From Chitinophagaceae bacterium UBA4857 (GTDB lineage Bacteria; Bacteroidota; Bacteroidia; Chitinophagales; Chitinophagaceae): a stretch of DNA of 45,596 nt. This document shows, one piece after another, positions 23,175-32,300 of the stretch. Where the stretch lies: NCBI GenBank assembly GCA_002399735.1, contig DHEF01000006.1, positions 1 to 45,596 on the forward strand, written 5' to 3'. The notes under the pieces were generated by a model. That model did no database searches. It had not been told where the DNA came from and saw only the letters and a list, made by a program, of their open reading frames with translations. Position 1 is the stretch's first letter; each line of letters starts with the position of its first letter. The position numbers and the translations under genes were made by a program.

Positions 23175-24014
23175 TTGAACATTAACCAACATACTGCGTC
23201 AGTAATACTTACACAATTATCTGAAGTTGACGAACTATTCATCAAACTTTTACAAACATTACCAACTGAAGATTGGCAGCGACCAACTGTTGCCAGATTA
23301 TGGACGGTAAAAGATGTAGTGGCGCATTTGTTAGACGGAAATATTCGTGTGTTATCCATGTTAAAAGACGGATACTTTGGTGAGAGCCCAACTGATTTTA
23401 GTTATGACGGTTTAGTAACTTACCTGAACGGCTTAAACGCTGATTGGGTAAAGGCTATGAAAAGGGTTAGCCCGCAGATGTTAATTACCCTACACCAACT
23501 TACCGGACCGTTGTATAACCAATATTATGCATCGTTAAACCCAAACGACATGGCACCATTTGCAGTAAGCTGGGCCGGTGATACGGAAAGTCCGAACTGG
23601 AAACATATTGCCCGTGAATACACCGAAAAGTTTTTACACCAGCAACAAATACGTGATGCCATTGGTAATACCGAGTTGTTGCATAGCCACTACTTTACTA
23701 CATTTCTTACTGTATTTATGTTGGGGTTACCGCACACTTACCGTGATATAGATGCAACAAATAATACAGTTGTAAGCGTGGTAATTGCCGGCGAGTTTGG
23801 CGGCAATTGGCAAATAATTAAAACCGCAACAGACTGGCAACTTTACGAACCGCAGGATATTGAACCAGCTGCTATCATTACAATTCCGGCCGATATAAGC
23901 TGGAAGCTTTTTTCTAAAAGTATCAGACCTGTCGACGTGATGAATAAAATAACCATTAAGGGTGACAGACCATTGGGTGAAAGAGCTTTGCAAATGGTAG
24001 CGGTAATGGCCTAA
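23175..24014 (+). CDS. Maleylpyruvate isomerase-like (DinB superfamily) protein
   Basis: The N-terminal half is a DinB/MDMPI four-helix domain (QLSEVDELFIKLLQTLPTED, W-x-RPTVARLWTVKDVVAHLLDG, with the His that binds metal in the family). The remainder resembles the SCP2-like C-terminal part of the two-domain proteins. In characterised relatives the domain uses a thiol cofactor. BshA (43284) implies bacillithiol, so this could be a thiol-dependent transferase (inference). No in-frame ATG lies near the N-terminus; start is TTG at 23175 or at 23139. The tiny ORF ATG-CGT-TGA (23170-23178) overlaps the TTG. A near -7 box TAACTTTA (23150-23157) favours 23175. 20 nt before the next gene. Confidence 0.72.
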   Translation: MNINQHTASVILTQLSEVDELFIKLLQTLPTEDWQRPTVARLWTVKDVVAHLLDGNIRVLSMLKDGYFGESPTDFSYDGLVTYLNGLNADWVKAMKRVSPQMLITLHQLTGPLYNQYYASLNPNDMAPFAVSWAGDTESPNWKHIAREYTEKFLHQQQIRDAIGNTELLHSHYFTTFLTVFMLGLPHTYRDIDATNNTVVSVVIAGEFGGNWQIIKTATDWQLYEPQDIEPAAIITIPADISWKLFSKSIRPVDVMNKITIKGDRPLGERALQMVAVMA

Positions 24015-24033
24015 ACAGCACAAACATTAAATT

Positions 24034-24705
24034 ATGTCTACGGAAAACACAAATAATAACAGGCTGGTTATTTCGTTTATGACCATACGTAAAGCCATTG
24101 GCTTTATTGGTATACTTTTACCGGCTGCGCTATTAGCTGCTACTTTTTGGGTAGGCCGCTGCACGCAAATACAGGACTCTATCAGCCATTATTATTTTAC
24201 AATAGGTGGCGATATATTCGTAGGCGCTTTATGTGCGGTAGCATTGTTTTTAATTGCGTACAAAGGTTATGATACAACAGATAATATTTGCACTACCATT
24301 GCCGGTGTAGCCGCCATACTGGTAGCTCTTTTCCCTACTACACAAACAGAAGATACATTGTGCGCTGTGGTTCAGCTAGACGATAACAGAGGAAGAGTAT
24401 GGGTTCATTATATATCTGCCGGTATTTTCTTTTTAACCTTAGCCTTTATTTCCTTTTTCTTATTTACCAAGAGCCGGGGTATAAAAACCGAGGAGAAAAA
24501 GACCCGCAACAAAATTTACCGCAGTTGTGCCGTTATTATGGTAGTTTGTGTGGTATTGGTTTTTGTTGCTACCCGTGATGCTTTTGAAGACGATGCGGAT
24601 GCCATGAATGCTGTTTTTTGGCTGGAGTGGATTGCTTTACTGGCTTTTGGCACCTCCTGGCTGGTAAAAGGAGAATTGTTACTTAGCGATCATGAAAACG
24701 GTTAA
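24034..24705 (+). CDS. Multi-pass membrane protein, DUF998-like
   Basis: 223 residues with about six or seven membrane segments (near 15-38, 58-78, 85-105, 125-150, 170-185 and 200-215). A conserved-looking loop DSISHYYFTIGGDIFVGAL (about 48-66) and a short acidic loop (FEDDADAMNA) are the main polar features. Weak resemblance to DUF998-type membrane proteins by layout only. It follows the DinB-like gene by 20 nt on the same strand and is probably co-transcribed. Function unknown. Confidence 0.65.
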   Translation: MSTENTNNNRLVISFMTIRKAIGFIGILLPAALLAATFWVGRCTQIQDSISHYYFTIGGDIFVGALCAVALFLIAYKGYDTTDNICTTIAGVAAILVALFPTTQTEDTLCAVVQLDDNRGRVWVHYISAGIFFLTLAFISFFLFTKSRGIKTEEKKTRNKIYRSCAVIMVVCVVLVFVATRDAFEDDADAMNAVFWLEWIALLAFGTSWLVKGELLLSDHENG

Positions 24706-24750
24706 GGGCAGATTTTGACATTAAATGACCCTGTTTTTACAATATTAGAG

Positions 24751-24780
24751 TTTGCCGCATGCAACCAATTGCTAACTTTG
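24751..24780 (+). promoter_or_regulatory. Promoter of the DUF4920 gene
   Basis: TTTG (24751-24754), an 18-nt spacer, then TAACTTTG (24773-24780), an exact consensus -7 box. The ATG follows 28 nt later. Confidence 0.7.
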
Positions 24781-24807
24781 CAGTCTTAAGAAAACGAAAT
24801 TATTATT

Positions 24808-25281
24808 ATGAAAAAATTATTATTAGCCGTTGCTATTGTTTTTGTTAGCACTGCTGCTATTGCACAACCTCCTGCCGGCGATGCTAAACCCGGTGATGTA
24901 TATGGTGAAATAAAATCGATTGACGGTGCTATTGATATTGCCCAAATTCCGGCAAAATTGGCTAAAACCGAATCTATTGATACAAAGGTTACGGCTAAAG
25001 TTTTAGAGGTTTGCTCTAAAAAAGGATGCTGGATTAAATTAGCGGTTAACGATACTACTACTGCATTTGTAAAAATGAAAGATTATGCATTTTTTACGCC
25101 AACTGCTTTAGTAGGTAAAACTGTTGTGTTAGATGGTAAAGCTTTTATTAAAACAACTTCGGTTGCCGAATTAAAGCACTACGCTGAAGATGCTAAAAAA
25201 TCTCAACAAGAAATTGATGCCATTACTAAACCTGAAAAAGAAATCAGGTTTACTGCTAACGGCATACAAGTAGTAAAATAA
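24808..25281 (+). CDS. DUF4920-domain exported protein
   Basis: 157 residues with a clear signal peptide (MKKLLLAVAIVFVSTAAIAQ). The mature part matches DUF4920: GDVYGEIKSIDGAIDIAQIP, then KVTAKVLEVCSKKGCWIKLA with the paired cysteines of the family, and FVKMKDYAFFTPTALVGKTV. The CxxxGCW pair suggests metal or heme/redox binding in the periplasm, which is not established. It has its own promoter and terminator, so it is monocistronic. Confidence 0.88.
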   Translation: MKKLLLAVAIVFVSTAAIAQPPAGDAKPGDVYGEIKSIDGAIDIAQIPAKLAKTESIDTKVTAKVLEVCSKKGCWIKLAVNDTTTAFVKMKDYAFFTPTALVGKTVVLDGKAFIKTTSVAELKHYAEDAKKSQQEIDAITKPEKEIRFTANGIQVVK

Positions 25282-25305
25282 TTTATACCTGAGAGGGAAT
25301 AAAGT

Positions 25306-25340
25306 AAAAGGGCTATCTACAATGTAGACAGCCCTTTTAT
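25306..25340 (+). terminator. Terminator of the DUF4920 gene
   Basis: AAAAGGGCTATCTACA (25306-25321) pairs with TGTAGACAGCCCTTTT (25323-25338), 15 of 16 matched, with the T-tract forming the end of the stem. Confidence 0.85.
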
Positions 25341-25434
25341 ATGAATGAGTTTTTTAATTCTGCAATTAAGCCCGGCACAAATATTTGCCCTGCCAATAAT
25401 GTACGATGTGGGGTTTTGTACTACTGATGCCCAT

Positions 25435-25503
25435 AGCCCCGATTGCAGCGAAAAGCCCACAGGCCGACGCAGGAGGCCGAGGACTTGTAGCATAAAGCGG
25501 GAT
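25435..25503 (+). repeat. CCCCGAT...GCGGGAT hairpin element, copy 1
   Basis: AGCCCCGATTGCAGCGAAAA, a GC-rich middle (CCACAGGCCGACGCAGGAGG, CCGAGGACTT), then GTAGCATAAAGCGGGAT. CCCCG pairs with CGGGA and AAGCCC with the GGACTT region, with an inner GGCC pair: a long interrupted hairpin. The same plan (CCCCG..., an A-rich/TCC strand, AAGGA/AAGATT, GCGGGG) occurs at 42033-42112. Sequences like AGCCCCGAT...TAGCGGATAGCGGGA are, to my knowledge, common between Bacteroidota genes. It lies between convergent gene ends. Confidence 0.6.
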
Positions 25504-25551
25504 ACTGTTGCCCGGCTTTGCACTACCGTTGATGCTACCAGTTTTTACCTA

Positions 25552-27399
25552 TTAATAGCCACGTACATCTTTGCCTTCCATAAAATTAATGAAGGCTTTG
25601 TTTACCACTTTGTTGCCACCAGGTGTTGGGTAGTTGCCGGTAAAATACCAGTCGCCCAAATTACCCGGACAAGCTTTGTGTAAATCTTCAATGCTTTGAA
25701 AAATTACTTCAACCGGAATATCCACTTCGGGAGGCGTAATTAGCTGCGCTACTTTTGCCGATATTTCTTCGGTAGTAGAAGTTTTGTATAATTGCTGCAC
25801 TACATTTTCAGTATGTAGTTGATTGTTGCGTTGCAGGGTTTTACATTTTTCCAATAAGTCCTGCAAAATATGTTCCTGCCCTTTTTCTTTTAACAAAGCT
25901 ACGGCTGCGCCAAAGGCAATAAAGTCGCCCATCTTGCTCATGTCAATACCGTAACAATCTGGGTAACGTATTTGCGGCGATGAAGAAACAACAATAATTT
26001 TTTTAGGTTTTAATCTGGCCAGCATACGAATAATACTTTCCTTTAAAGTGGTGCCGCGTACAATGGAATCATCTATTACCACCAACGTATCTACATTTGG
26101 CGTAACGGTGCCGTAAGTAATATCGTACACGTGTTGTACCATTTCGTTACGGCTGGTATCTTCAGTAATAAACGTACGCATCTTCACATCCTTAATCGCA
26201 ATTTTTTCAATGCGTACACGTCGTGAGATAAGTTCTGACAACTGCTCCTGATCAATATTATTTCCCCAGCTTAAAATACGTTCCAGCTTGCGTTTGTTCA
26301 GGTAATCTTCCATACCTTTTTGCAAACCATAAAACGCTACTTCGGCGGTGTTGGGTATAAAAGAGAAAATAGTATTTTTTAAATCGTGGTCAACTGCATT
26401 TAATACCTGCTCGCTTAGATTTTGACCTAAGGCCAAACGTTCTTTATAAATTTTTTCGTCGCTACCACGGGAAAAATAAATACGTTCAAAGCTACAAGCC
26501 TTACGTTCTTTGGCTTCCAGTGCCTGGAAAATTTCGTAGCGACCATCTTCATACACAATCAACGCCTGACCGGGCATTAACTCTTTTACTTCGTTTTCGC
26601 CAACATTAAACGTAGTGCGTATAGCAGCACGTTCCGATGCAGCAACAATTACTTCATCGTTAATATAATAATAAGAAGGACGGATACCATTGGCATCACG
26701 CACTACAAAACCTGTTCCGTCACCTGTTAAACCACCTACATGAAAACCACCATCAAACAAAGGCAATGCCTTTTGTAAAACAGCTTTAATATCGGGGTGT
26801 TCGGGTGAATTTTCGTCGGCCTGTACCAAAAAATGGTGCAATACTTCCATCATCGCCGCTAAATCGCTCTGGCGTTGAAAAACTCCGGGATCAATATTAA
26901 TTAAAGAAAAAAGTTCCTCGGTATTTACCAAATTAAAATTGCCCGCTAAAGCCAGGTTGCGGGCAGGTATTGTATGCCTTTTTATAAAAGGGTGGCAAAA
27001 CTCTTCATTATTTTTCCCTTGTGTACCGTAACGCAAGTGGCCTAACAGCAACTCGCCCATAAACGATACATGGCCTTTCATTAATCCGGGGTGTTTGCGT
27101 ATTTCGGGATTGTATTGCGCCAGATTTTCTACCTCGGCACCAATTTGCCGGAACAAATCGGCAATGGCCTGTGGTTTTGCACTGCGTAAACGGTGTAAAA
27201 ACGGGTAACCCGGTTCTACATTCAGCTTTACAGCAGCTACACCGGCGCCATCCTGTCCACGATTATGTTGCTTTTCCATCAGCAGGTACATTTTGTTTAA
27301 CCCCCACATGGTGGTACCGTACCGTTGCTGGTAATAAGAGAAAGATTTTCTTAGTCTGATGAATGCCAAACCGCATTCATGTTTTATTGGGTCGCTCAT
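25552..27399 (-). CDS. Amidophosphoribosyltransferase-type enzyme (PurF family, long form)
   Basis: N-terminal glutamine amidotransferase with the catalytic Cys9 (MSDPIKHEC, exposed after removal of an 8-residue propeptide), KQHNRGQDGAGVAA, the glutamine-binding RYGT (LGHLRYGTQG) and NGIRPSYYY. The C-terminal PRTase domain has the PRPP loop VVIDDSIVRGTTLK. PurF makes phosphoribosylamine, the first committed step of purine synthesis. At 615 residues it is over 100 longer than usual, with extra blocks near 75-125 and a C-terminal extension (about 500-615) rich in unexplained conserved-looking sequence (HKACPGNLGDWYFTG). It could be the long Bacteroidota paralogue rather than the housekeeping PurF. 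Confidence 0.85.
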   Translation of the reverse strand: MSDPIKHECGLAFIRLRKSFSYYQQRYGTTMWGLNKMYLLMEKQHNRGQDGAGVAAVKLNVEPGYPFLHRLRSAKPQAIADLFRQIGAEVENLAQYNPEIRKHPGLMKGHVSFMGELLLGHLRYGTQGKNNEEFCHPFIKRHTIPARNLALAGNFNLVNTEELFSLINIDPGVFQRQSDLAAMMEVLHHFLVQADENSPEHPDIKAVLQKALPLFDGGFHVGGLTGDGTGFVVRDANGIRPSYYYINDEVIVAASERAAIRTTFNVGENEVKELMPGQALIVYEDGRYEIFQALEAKERKACSFERIYFSRGSDEKIYKERLALGQNLSEQVLNAVDHDLKNTIFSFIPNTAEVAFYGLQKGMEDYLNKRKLERILSWGNNIDQEQLSELISRRVRIEKIAIKDVKMRTFITEDTSRNEMVQHVYDITYGTVTPNVDTLVVIDDSIVRGTTLKESIIRMLARLKPKKIIVVSSSPQIRYPDCYGIDMSKMGDFIAFGAAVALLKEKGQEHILQDLLEKCKTLQRNNQLHTENVVQQLYKTSTTEEISAKVAQLITPPEVDIPVEVIFQSIEDLHKACPGNLGDWYFTGNYPTPGGNKVVNKAFINFMEGKDVRGY

Positions 27400-27416
27400 T
27401 TTTTTAGAGGAAAGCG

Positions 27417-27424
27417 CAAAGTTA
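27417..27424 (-). promoter_or_regulatory. -7 box of the PurF-type gene
   Basis: TAACTTTG on the minus strand, an exact -7 consensus, 17 nt before the ATG at 27399. No matching -33 TTG at the usual spacing. Confidence 0.45.
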
Positions 27425-27588
27425 AGCTATTACATTTACTTTTCGGATACACAAACCATTGTTCCTTTTGGTAAATGCCTTAATTACAAAAGTTATAACA
27501 ACATTGGAGGTATAAGGTTTAGGGTGGAGGGCTGAAAGCAGAAAGCTGAACGCTAAAAGCTGAATGCAAAATACCGCAAGGCCATAGT

Positions 27589-27671
27589 TTATTTTTTGTT
27601 GACCAGCTGTAGTACCTTGATTGGACTGATGTTGCGACGCTCCGCTCAGGGTTCCGTTCGCTAATCAACGG
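27589..27671 (+). repeat. Dispersed intergenic element, copy f (type I) in the 27400-27807 gap
   Basis: TTTATTTTTTGTTGACCAGC, TGTAGTACCTTGATTGGACT, GATGTTGCGACGCTCCGCTC and AGGGTTCCGTTCGCTAATCA. Nearby are the CCCCTCC-GAA-GGAGGGG hairpin (27682-27698) and two blocks of near-tandem words (GCTGAAAGCAGAAAGCTGAA at 27530-27549; TTGAACCTTGGAACATTGAA at 27747-27766). No gene seen in this gap. Confidence 0.75.
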
Positions 27672-27807
27672 CCTCCCCAAACCCCTCCGAAGGAGGGGCT
27701 TTAGATACTTGATTTTACTGCCAATCACTATTCACCGCTCCAACTTTTGAACCTTGGAACATTGAACTTTTGAACTTCTTAAACCTCTTGAACCTTTGGA
27801 ACTTTCT

Positions 27808-28857
27808 TTACCACCTCAACAGCGCACTTCCCCAGGTAAAGCCACTACCAAAAGCAGCTAAACAAACCAGGTCGCCATCTTTTACTTTGCCGGCTTCCCA
27901 TGCTTCGCACAGGGCAATAGGTACAGATGCTGCGGTAGTATTACCGTATTTCTGAATATTATTAAACACCTTATCGTCACTTAGGCCAAGTTGTTGTTGT
28001 ACAAATTGCGCAATACGCAGGTTGGCCTGGTGTGGTATCAACATATCAATATCGGTGGTTTGCAGGTTGTTTATTTTTAAAGCTTCTTGTACTACTTCAG
28101 GCATTTTGACCACCGCTTTTTTAAATACAGCGGGACCATCCATGTAGGGGTACATATCTTCTTTATCCAATAGATTTTGGGTAATGAACATACCGCCATA
28201 AGGTGTTTCGGGCTGTTCGGGTTTTACGGCATCCCAAAATTTACCGGCATGAAAACCGGGGTTCGGCATGCTTAACATTTCGGCCTCGGTACCATCACTA
28301 TGTAAATGAGTACTTAAAATACCCTGGTTTTCTTTTTCGGTGGGTTGTAATATAACAGCTCCTGCACCATCGCCAAATATTACTGATACATTACGCCCAC
28401 GGGTACTAAAATCCAGCGCATAGGAATGTGTTTCGGAACCTATAAGCAGGATGTTTTTATACATACCTGTTTTTATAAACTGATCGGCTATGCTAATACC
28501 ATACACAAAACCGCTGCATTGGTTACGTATATCCAATGCCGGAATATTGGGTATGTTTAAAATACGCTGTACCAATACACCACATCCGGGGAAATAATAG
28601 TCGGGACTAAGTGTGGCAAAAATAATAAAGTCAACATCCTGCGGGGTTATGCCGGCACGTTCTATCGCAATTTTTGCGGCCTCGGCACCCATGGTAGCAG
28701 TCGTGTCTTCGTAACGTTTGGCGTACCTGCGTTCCTGGATACCGGTTCTTTCCTGGATCCACTCGTCGCTGGTTTCCATTACTTTAGTAAGATCGTTATT
28801 GGTTACAATGGTTTCGGGTAAGTATTTACCAATACCCGCTATTTTTGTTTTTGGCAT
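27808..28857 (-). CDS. fabH: 3-oxoacyl-ACP synthase III (FabH)
   Basis: Starts fatty-acid synthesis by condensing an acyl-CoA primer with malonyl-ACP. The thiolase-fold catalytic triad is visible: Cys114 (RNQCSGFVYG), His in IPHQANLRI (about residue 274) and Asn in KYGNTTAASVP (about 304). 349 residues, slightly longer than E. coli FabH. The open frame begins two codons earlier with TTG; the ATG at 28855-28857 (MPKTKIAGIGKYLPE) is used. It stands alone, not in a fab cluster, so it may be one of several KASIII enzymes supplying branched or specialised acyl chains; that part is inference. Confidence 0.95.
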   Translation of the reverse strand: MPKTKIAGIGKYLPETIVTNNDLTKVMETSDEWIQERTGIQERRYAKRYEDTTATMGAEAAKIAIERAGITPQDVDFIIFATLSPDYYFPGCGVLVQRILNIPNIPALDIRNQCSGFVYGISIADQFIKTGMYKNILLIGSETHSYALDFSTRGRNVSVIFGDGAGAVILQPTEKENQGILSTHLHSDGTEAEMLSMPNPGFHAGKFWDAVKPEQPETPYGGMFITQNLLDKEDMYPYMDGPAVFKKAVVKMPEVVQEALKINNLQTTDIDMLIPHQANLRIAQFVQQQLGLSDDKVFNNIQKYGNTTAASVPIALCEAWEAGKVKDGDLVCLAAFGSGFTWGSALLRW

Positions 28858-29188
28858 AGTCAATCTTTAAAAAAGCAAGATAAGAAATGTAACAGAATTG
28901 CAACTGTTTCGGGGGTTAACTATCTCAAAACTTTCGGGGTTTTGAAATTATTACAAGAAAAACGTATAAATATTTGTGTTTTATAGCAATAGCTGTATAA
29001 ATGGTATAGTTTTTTATATTCATAAATCGTTAATTAACAAGAATACGGCAATTTTGCAGAAGCGGAGATGGTGACGACTGATGTAGGATTTCTGATTTTT
29101 GTTTGATGTGTATAAATGAGACAGAACAGAAACGTGCATAATGCTGAATAGAATTATTTAGTTCATTTATATTGTTAATAGCAAAATG

Positions 29189-29271
29189 AGGGCTTCGCCG
29201 TTACAGAACGTACAAGTGTGCGACGCAAGAAACGATGATAGTAGTAATACCGTTGATAGCAAAAATAAAAC
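29189..29271 (-). repeat. Dispersed intergenic element, copy g, in the 28858-29354 gap
   Basis: Minus-strand reading: TTTTATTTTTGCTATCAACG, GTATTACTACTATCATCGTT, TCTTGCGTCGCACACTTGTA. Its middle matches copies d, h and j. The gap is otherwise AT-rich, with GCTGAATAGAATTATTTAG (29142-29160, as at 38277 and 45544) and the hairpin CCCCTTTAGGGG (29293-29304). No gene seen. Confidence 0.65.
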
Positions 29272-29354
29272 TTGTATACTCGTACTCAGAAGCCCCTTTA
29301 GGGGTTTGGGGTTAATACAATAAAATTATAACGTAGTAAGTGCACAACTAATTG

Positions 29355-32300
29355 ATGGAAAAGGAAAAAGCCCCTAAGAAAAAAAAGAACATTTGGAAAC
29401 GCCTGTTGAAGGTGTTGGGCAGTATTGTGCTGGGGTTATTGCTATTGGTGGTGTTATTGATTGTTGCGATACAAACCCGCTGGGGACAAAATATTATCAG
29501 AAAACAGGCGGTGAGTTTTTTACAAAAAAAGCTGGATACAAAAGTTGATATTGGCAAGCTGTACATAAGTTTTAGCACCAAAGTTGTACTGGAAGATTTA
29601 TACATTGAAGACCGCAAACAAGACACATTACTTTCGGCCGGTAAAATACAGGTAGACATCAGTATTTGGAATTTGATTTTTAGCGAGCTGGATATTAAGG
29701 AGGTTCACCTAAAAGATATTACCGCAAAAATTAAAAGGGAGTTGCCCGACACTGCTTTTAATTTTCAGTTTATTGTTGATGCTTTTTCATCTCCCTCCAC
29801 CGATACTTCTATAAGTCTTACTGATACCAGTGCTGCGCCATTTTTATTGAGATCGGTTTTGCTGGACAATGTACGTTTTGTATATAAAGATGTTGTTACG
29901 GGTAATGATGTAAATACATATTTGGGACATTTTGGTGCAAAAATTAACGGGCTTGATTTTAATAAGTTGATTATCGATATTAAAGAAACATCGCTGGAGA
30001 ACACCACCGCTACTATTATACAAACAAAACCTTTAGGCAACGATACGGCATTGGTGGTAGCTACAGAACCTACTACTGAAACACCTGCCGGAGATGGCAA
30101 CTTGTTACAATTGCTGTTGAAAAATATTGGCATTAAAAATTTACAGTTAGATTTTAGGGATAGTGTGGGTGCGTTTTACACCCAAGCTAAAGTGGGTACA
30201 CTACAATTACAACCCAAGAAGCTGGATCTTGACAATATGGTTTTTGATGCGGGTGATATTGTTATTGATAAATTAAACGCCATTGTAAGGCAGGATAAAA
30301 CGAACCCGGTTGTTACACCTAAAAAAACGACCAATGCAGCAACTTCCCAAGAAACTTTGGAAGAAGTGGCTGAAGAACAAGCCGGTTTACAGTTTGCGGT
30401 AAACAGTTTAAAAATTAGTAACAGTAATGTACAGTACGATGATAATAACTCCCCCCGCCAACCTAAAGGCATGGACTATGCTCACTTAAAAGTAAACGAC
30501 CTTAACCTGGAAGTTGATAAGTTTTTATTTAGCAGCGACAGCATTATGGGTGTTATAAAAAAAGGTGAGTTAAAAGAACAAAGTGGTTTTGTTTTGCAAA
30601 AATTACAAACAAACTTTTTATACGGCAACAGTACTGCTTATTTAAAAGATCTGGTATTAAAAACACCGGGTACTTTGTTACAACGTGATGTAGCTATTCG
30701 TTATCCATCGATTGAAGCCATTGGTAAAGATATTGGTGTTTTATATGTTGATGTAAACCTGGACAGAAGTACAATAACAGCATCGGATGTGTTAACTTTT
30801 GTACCTGACTTAGCACAACAGGAAGCGTTTAGTAATCCTGCAACCAGTTGGCAATTACATGGACGCATAAAGGGTTTTGTAAAAAACCTGGCTGTTGATG
30901 GCTTGGAAATTAAAGGTTGGAATGCCACAACGGTAAAATTAAATGGTCAGTTAAAGGGCTTACCGGATATGGATAAGTTTACATCGGACTTAGCTATTGA
31001 TAATATTAGTACAACAAAGCAAGACCTTGAAAAAATATTACCGGCGGGAACATTGCCGGCTACTATTAATTTGCCCAATACCATGCGGTTGTCAGGCAAG
31101 ATTAAAGGCGGCTTGGCAGCAAACGATGTAGATGCTAATCTTAAAACCGATTTAGGTAACGTAAACATAAAAGGTAAAACAACAAATATTACCGATGCAG
31201 CCAAAGCCACTTACGATGTTAACCTGGTAACAGAATCGTTTGAGTTGGGTAAAATTTTGCAAGACACCACATTAGGATCATTAAGTGCGAGTATACAAGC
31301 CAAGGGTAAAGGATTTGACCCAAAAACGGCTGATGCTGTATTTAAAGGAACCATACATAGTTTTACGTATAATAAATATGAGTACAGAGATTTAGCCATG
31401 AATGGTAATATCAGAAACCAGTTGGCCAATCTTACCGCCTCTATAACCGATCCGAATATTGACTTGGATTTAACAGCTACCGCAAACTTTGCCACTGATT
31501 ACCCAGCTATACAGGCCAACCTGCAAATTGATAGTATTAAAACGCAGCAGTTAAACCTAACCCCCGATGCTATAAATTTTGCGGGTAACATAAAGGCCGA
31601 TTTTGAAAGTACTAACCCTGATGATTTAATTGGCCAGCTGATGATAGAAAAAGGATTGCTGGTAATGAATAATCAACCCGTTGACCTAGATAGCGTTCGA
31701 CTGGTAGCAAATGTAATTGACGATATCCGTTACCTCCAATTGTTTAGTCCTATTGCGAATGTTGACTTATACGGTGAGTATAAGCTTACACAAATTGGCG
31801 ATGTGGTGCAACATGTCATGCAACCTTATTTTAAAACAACACAGCGTGATACAACGCTGGTTTTTGATCCTTATAACTTTACACTAAACGCTACCATTAG
31901 CAACTCGCCCCAGTTAAAAGCTTTCGTGCCCGACTTACAGGAATTACAAACCGTTACTTTAACCAGCTTTTTTAGTGATTTTAACGGATGGCATGCCAAC
32001 CTGAAAGCTCCCGGTGTAAATTATGCAGGTAATAAAATTGAAAATCTTGTACTGGATGCAGGAACCAATGAGGCACAGGATTCAATAGTAGCCAATGTAA
32101 GTGTAAAGAATATAAGCACGGGGGGCATAACCATACAAAATACTACACTGCAAGCGGGCGTTGCGGAGAACAACCTGGCCTTTTTGTTAAACATTAAAGA
32201 CAGTGAATTAAAAGAACGCTATAACCTGCAAGGAGTGCTGGAACAAAACGACAGCAGCCAATATAAGTTTGCTATAGCACCGCGTAATTTGAAATTAAAT

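Noticed and set aside
25317..25683. Open frames on both strands over the CCCCG hairpin element
   Set aside because: Their composition comes from the structured repeat and overlaps the end of the PurF-type gene; no independent support.
27519..27728. 69-codon frame in the purF-fabH gap
   Set aside because: Made of element f and low-complexity words; no start signal or family.
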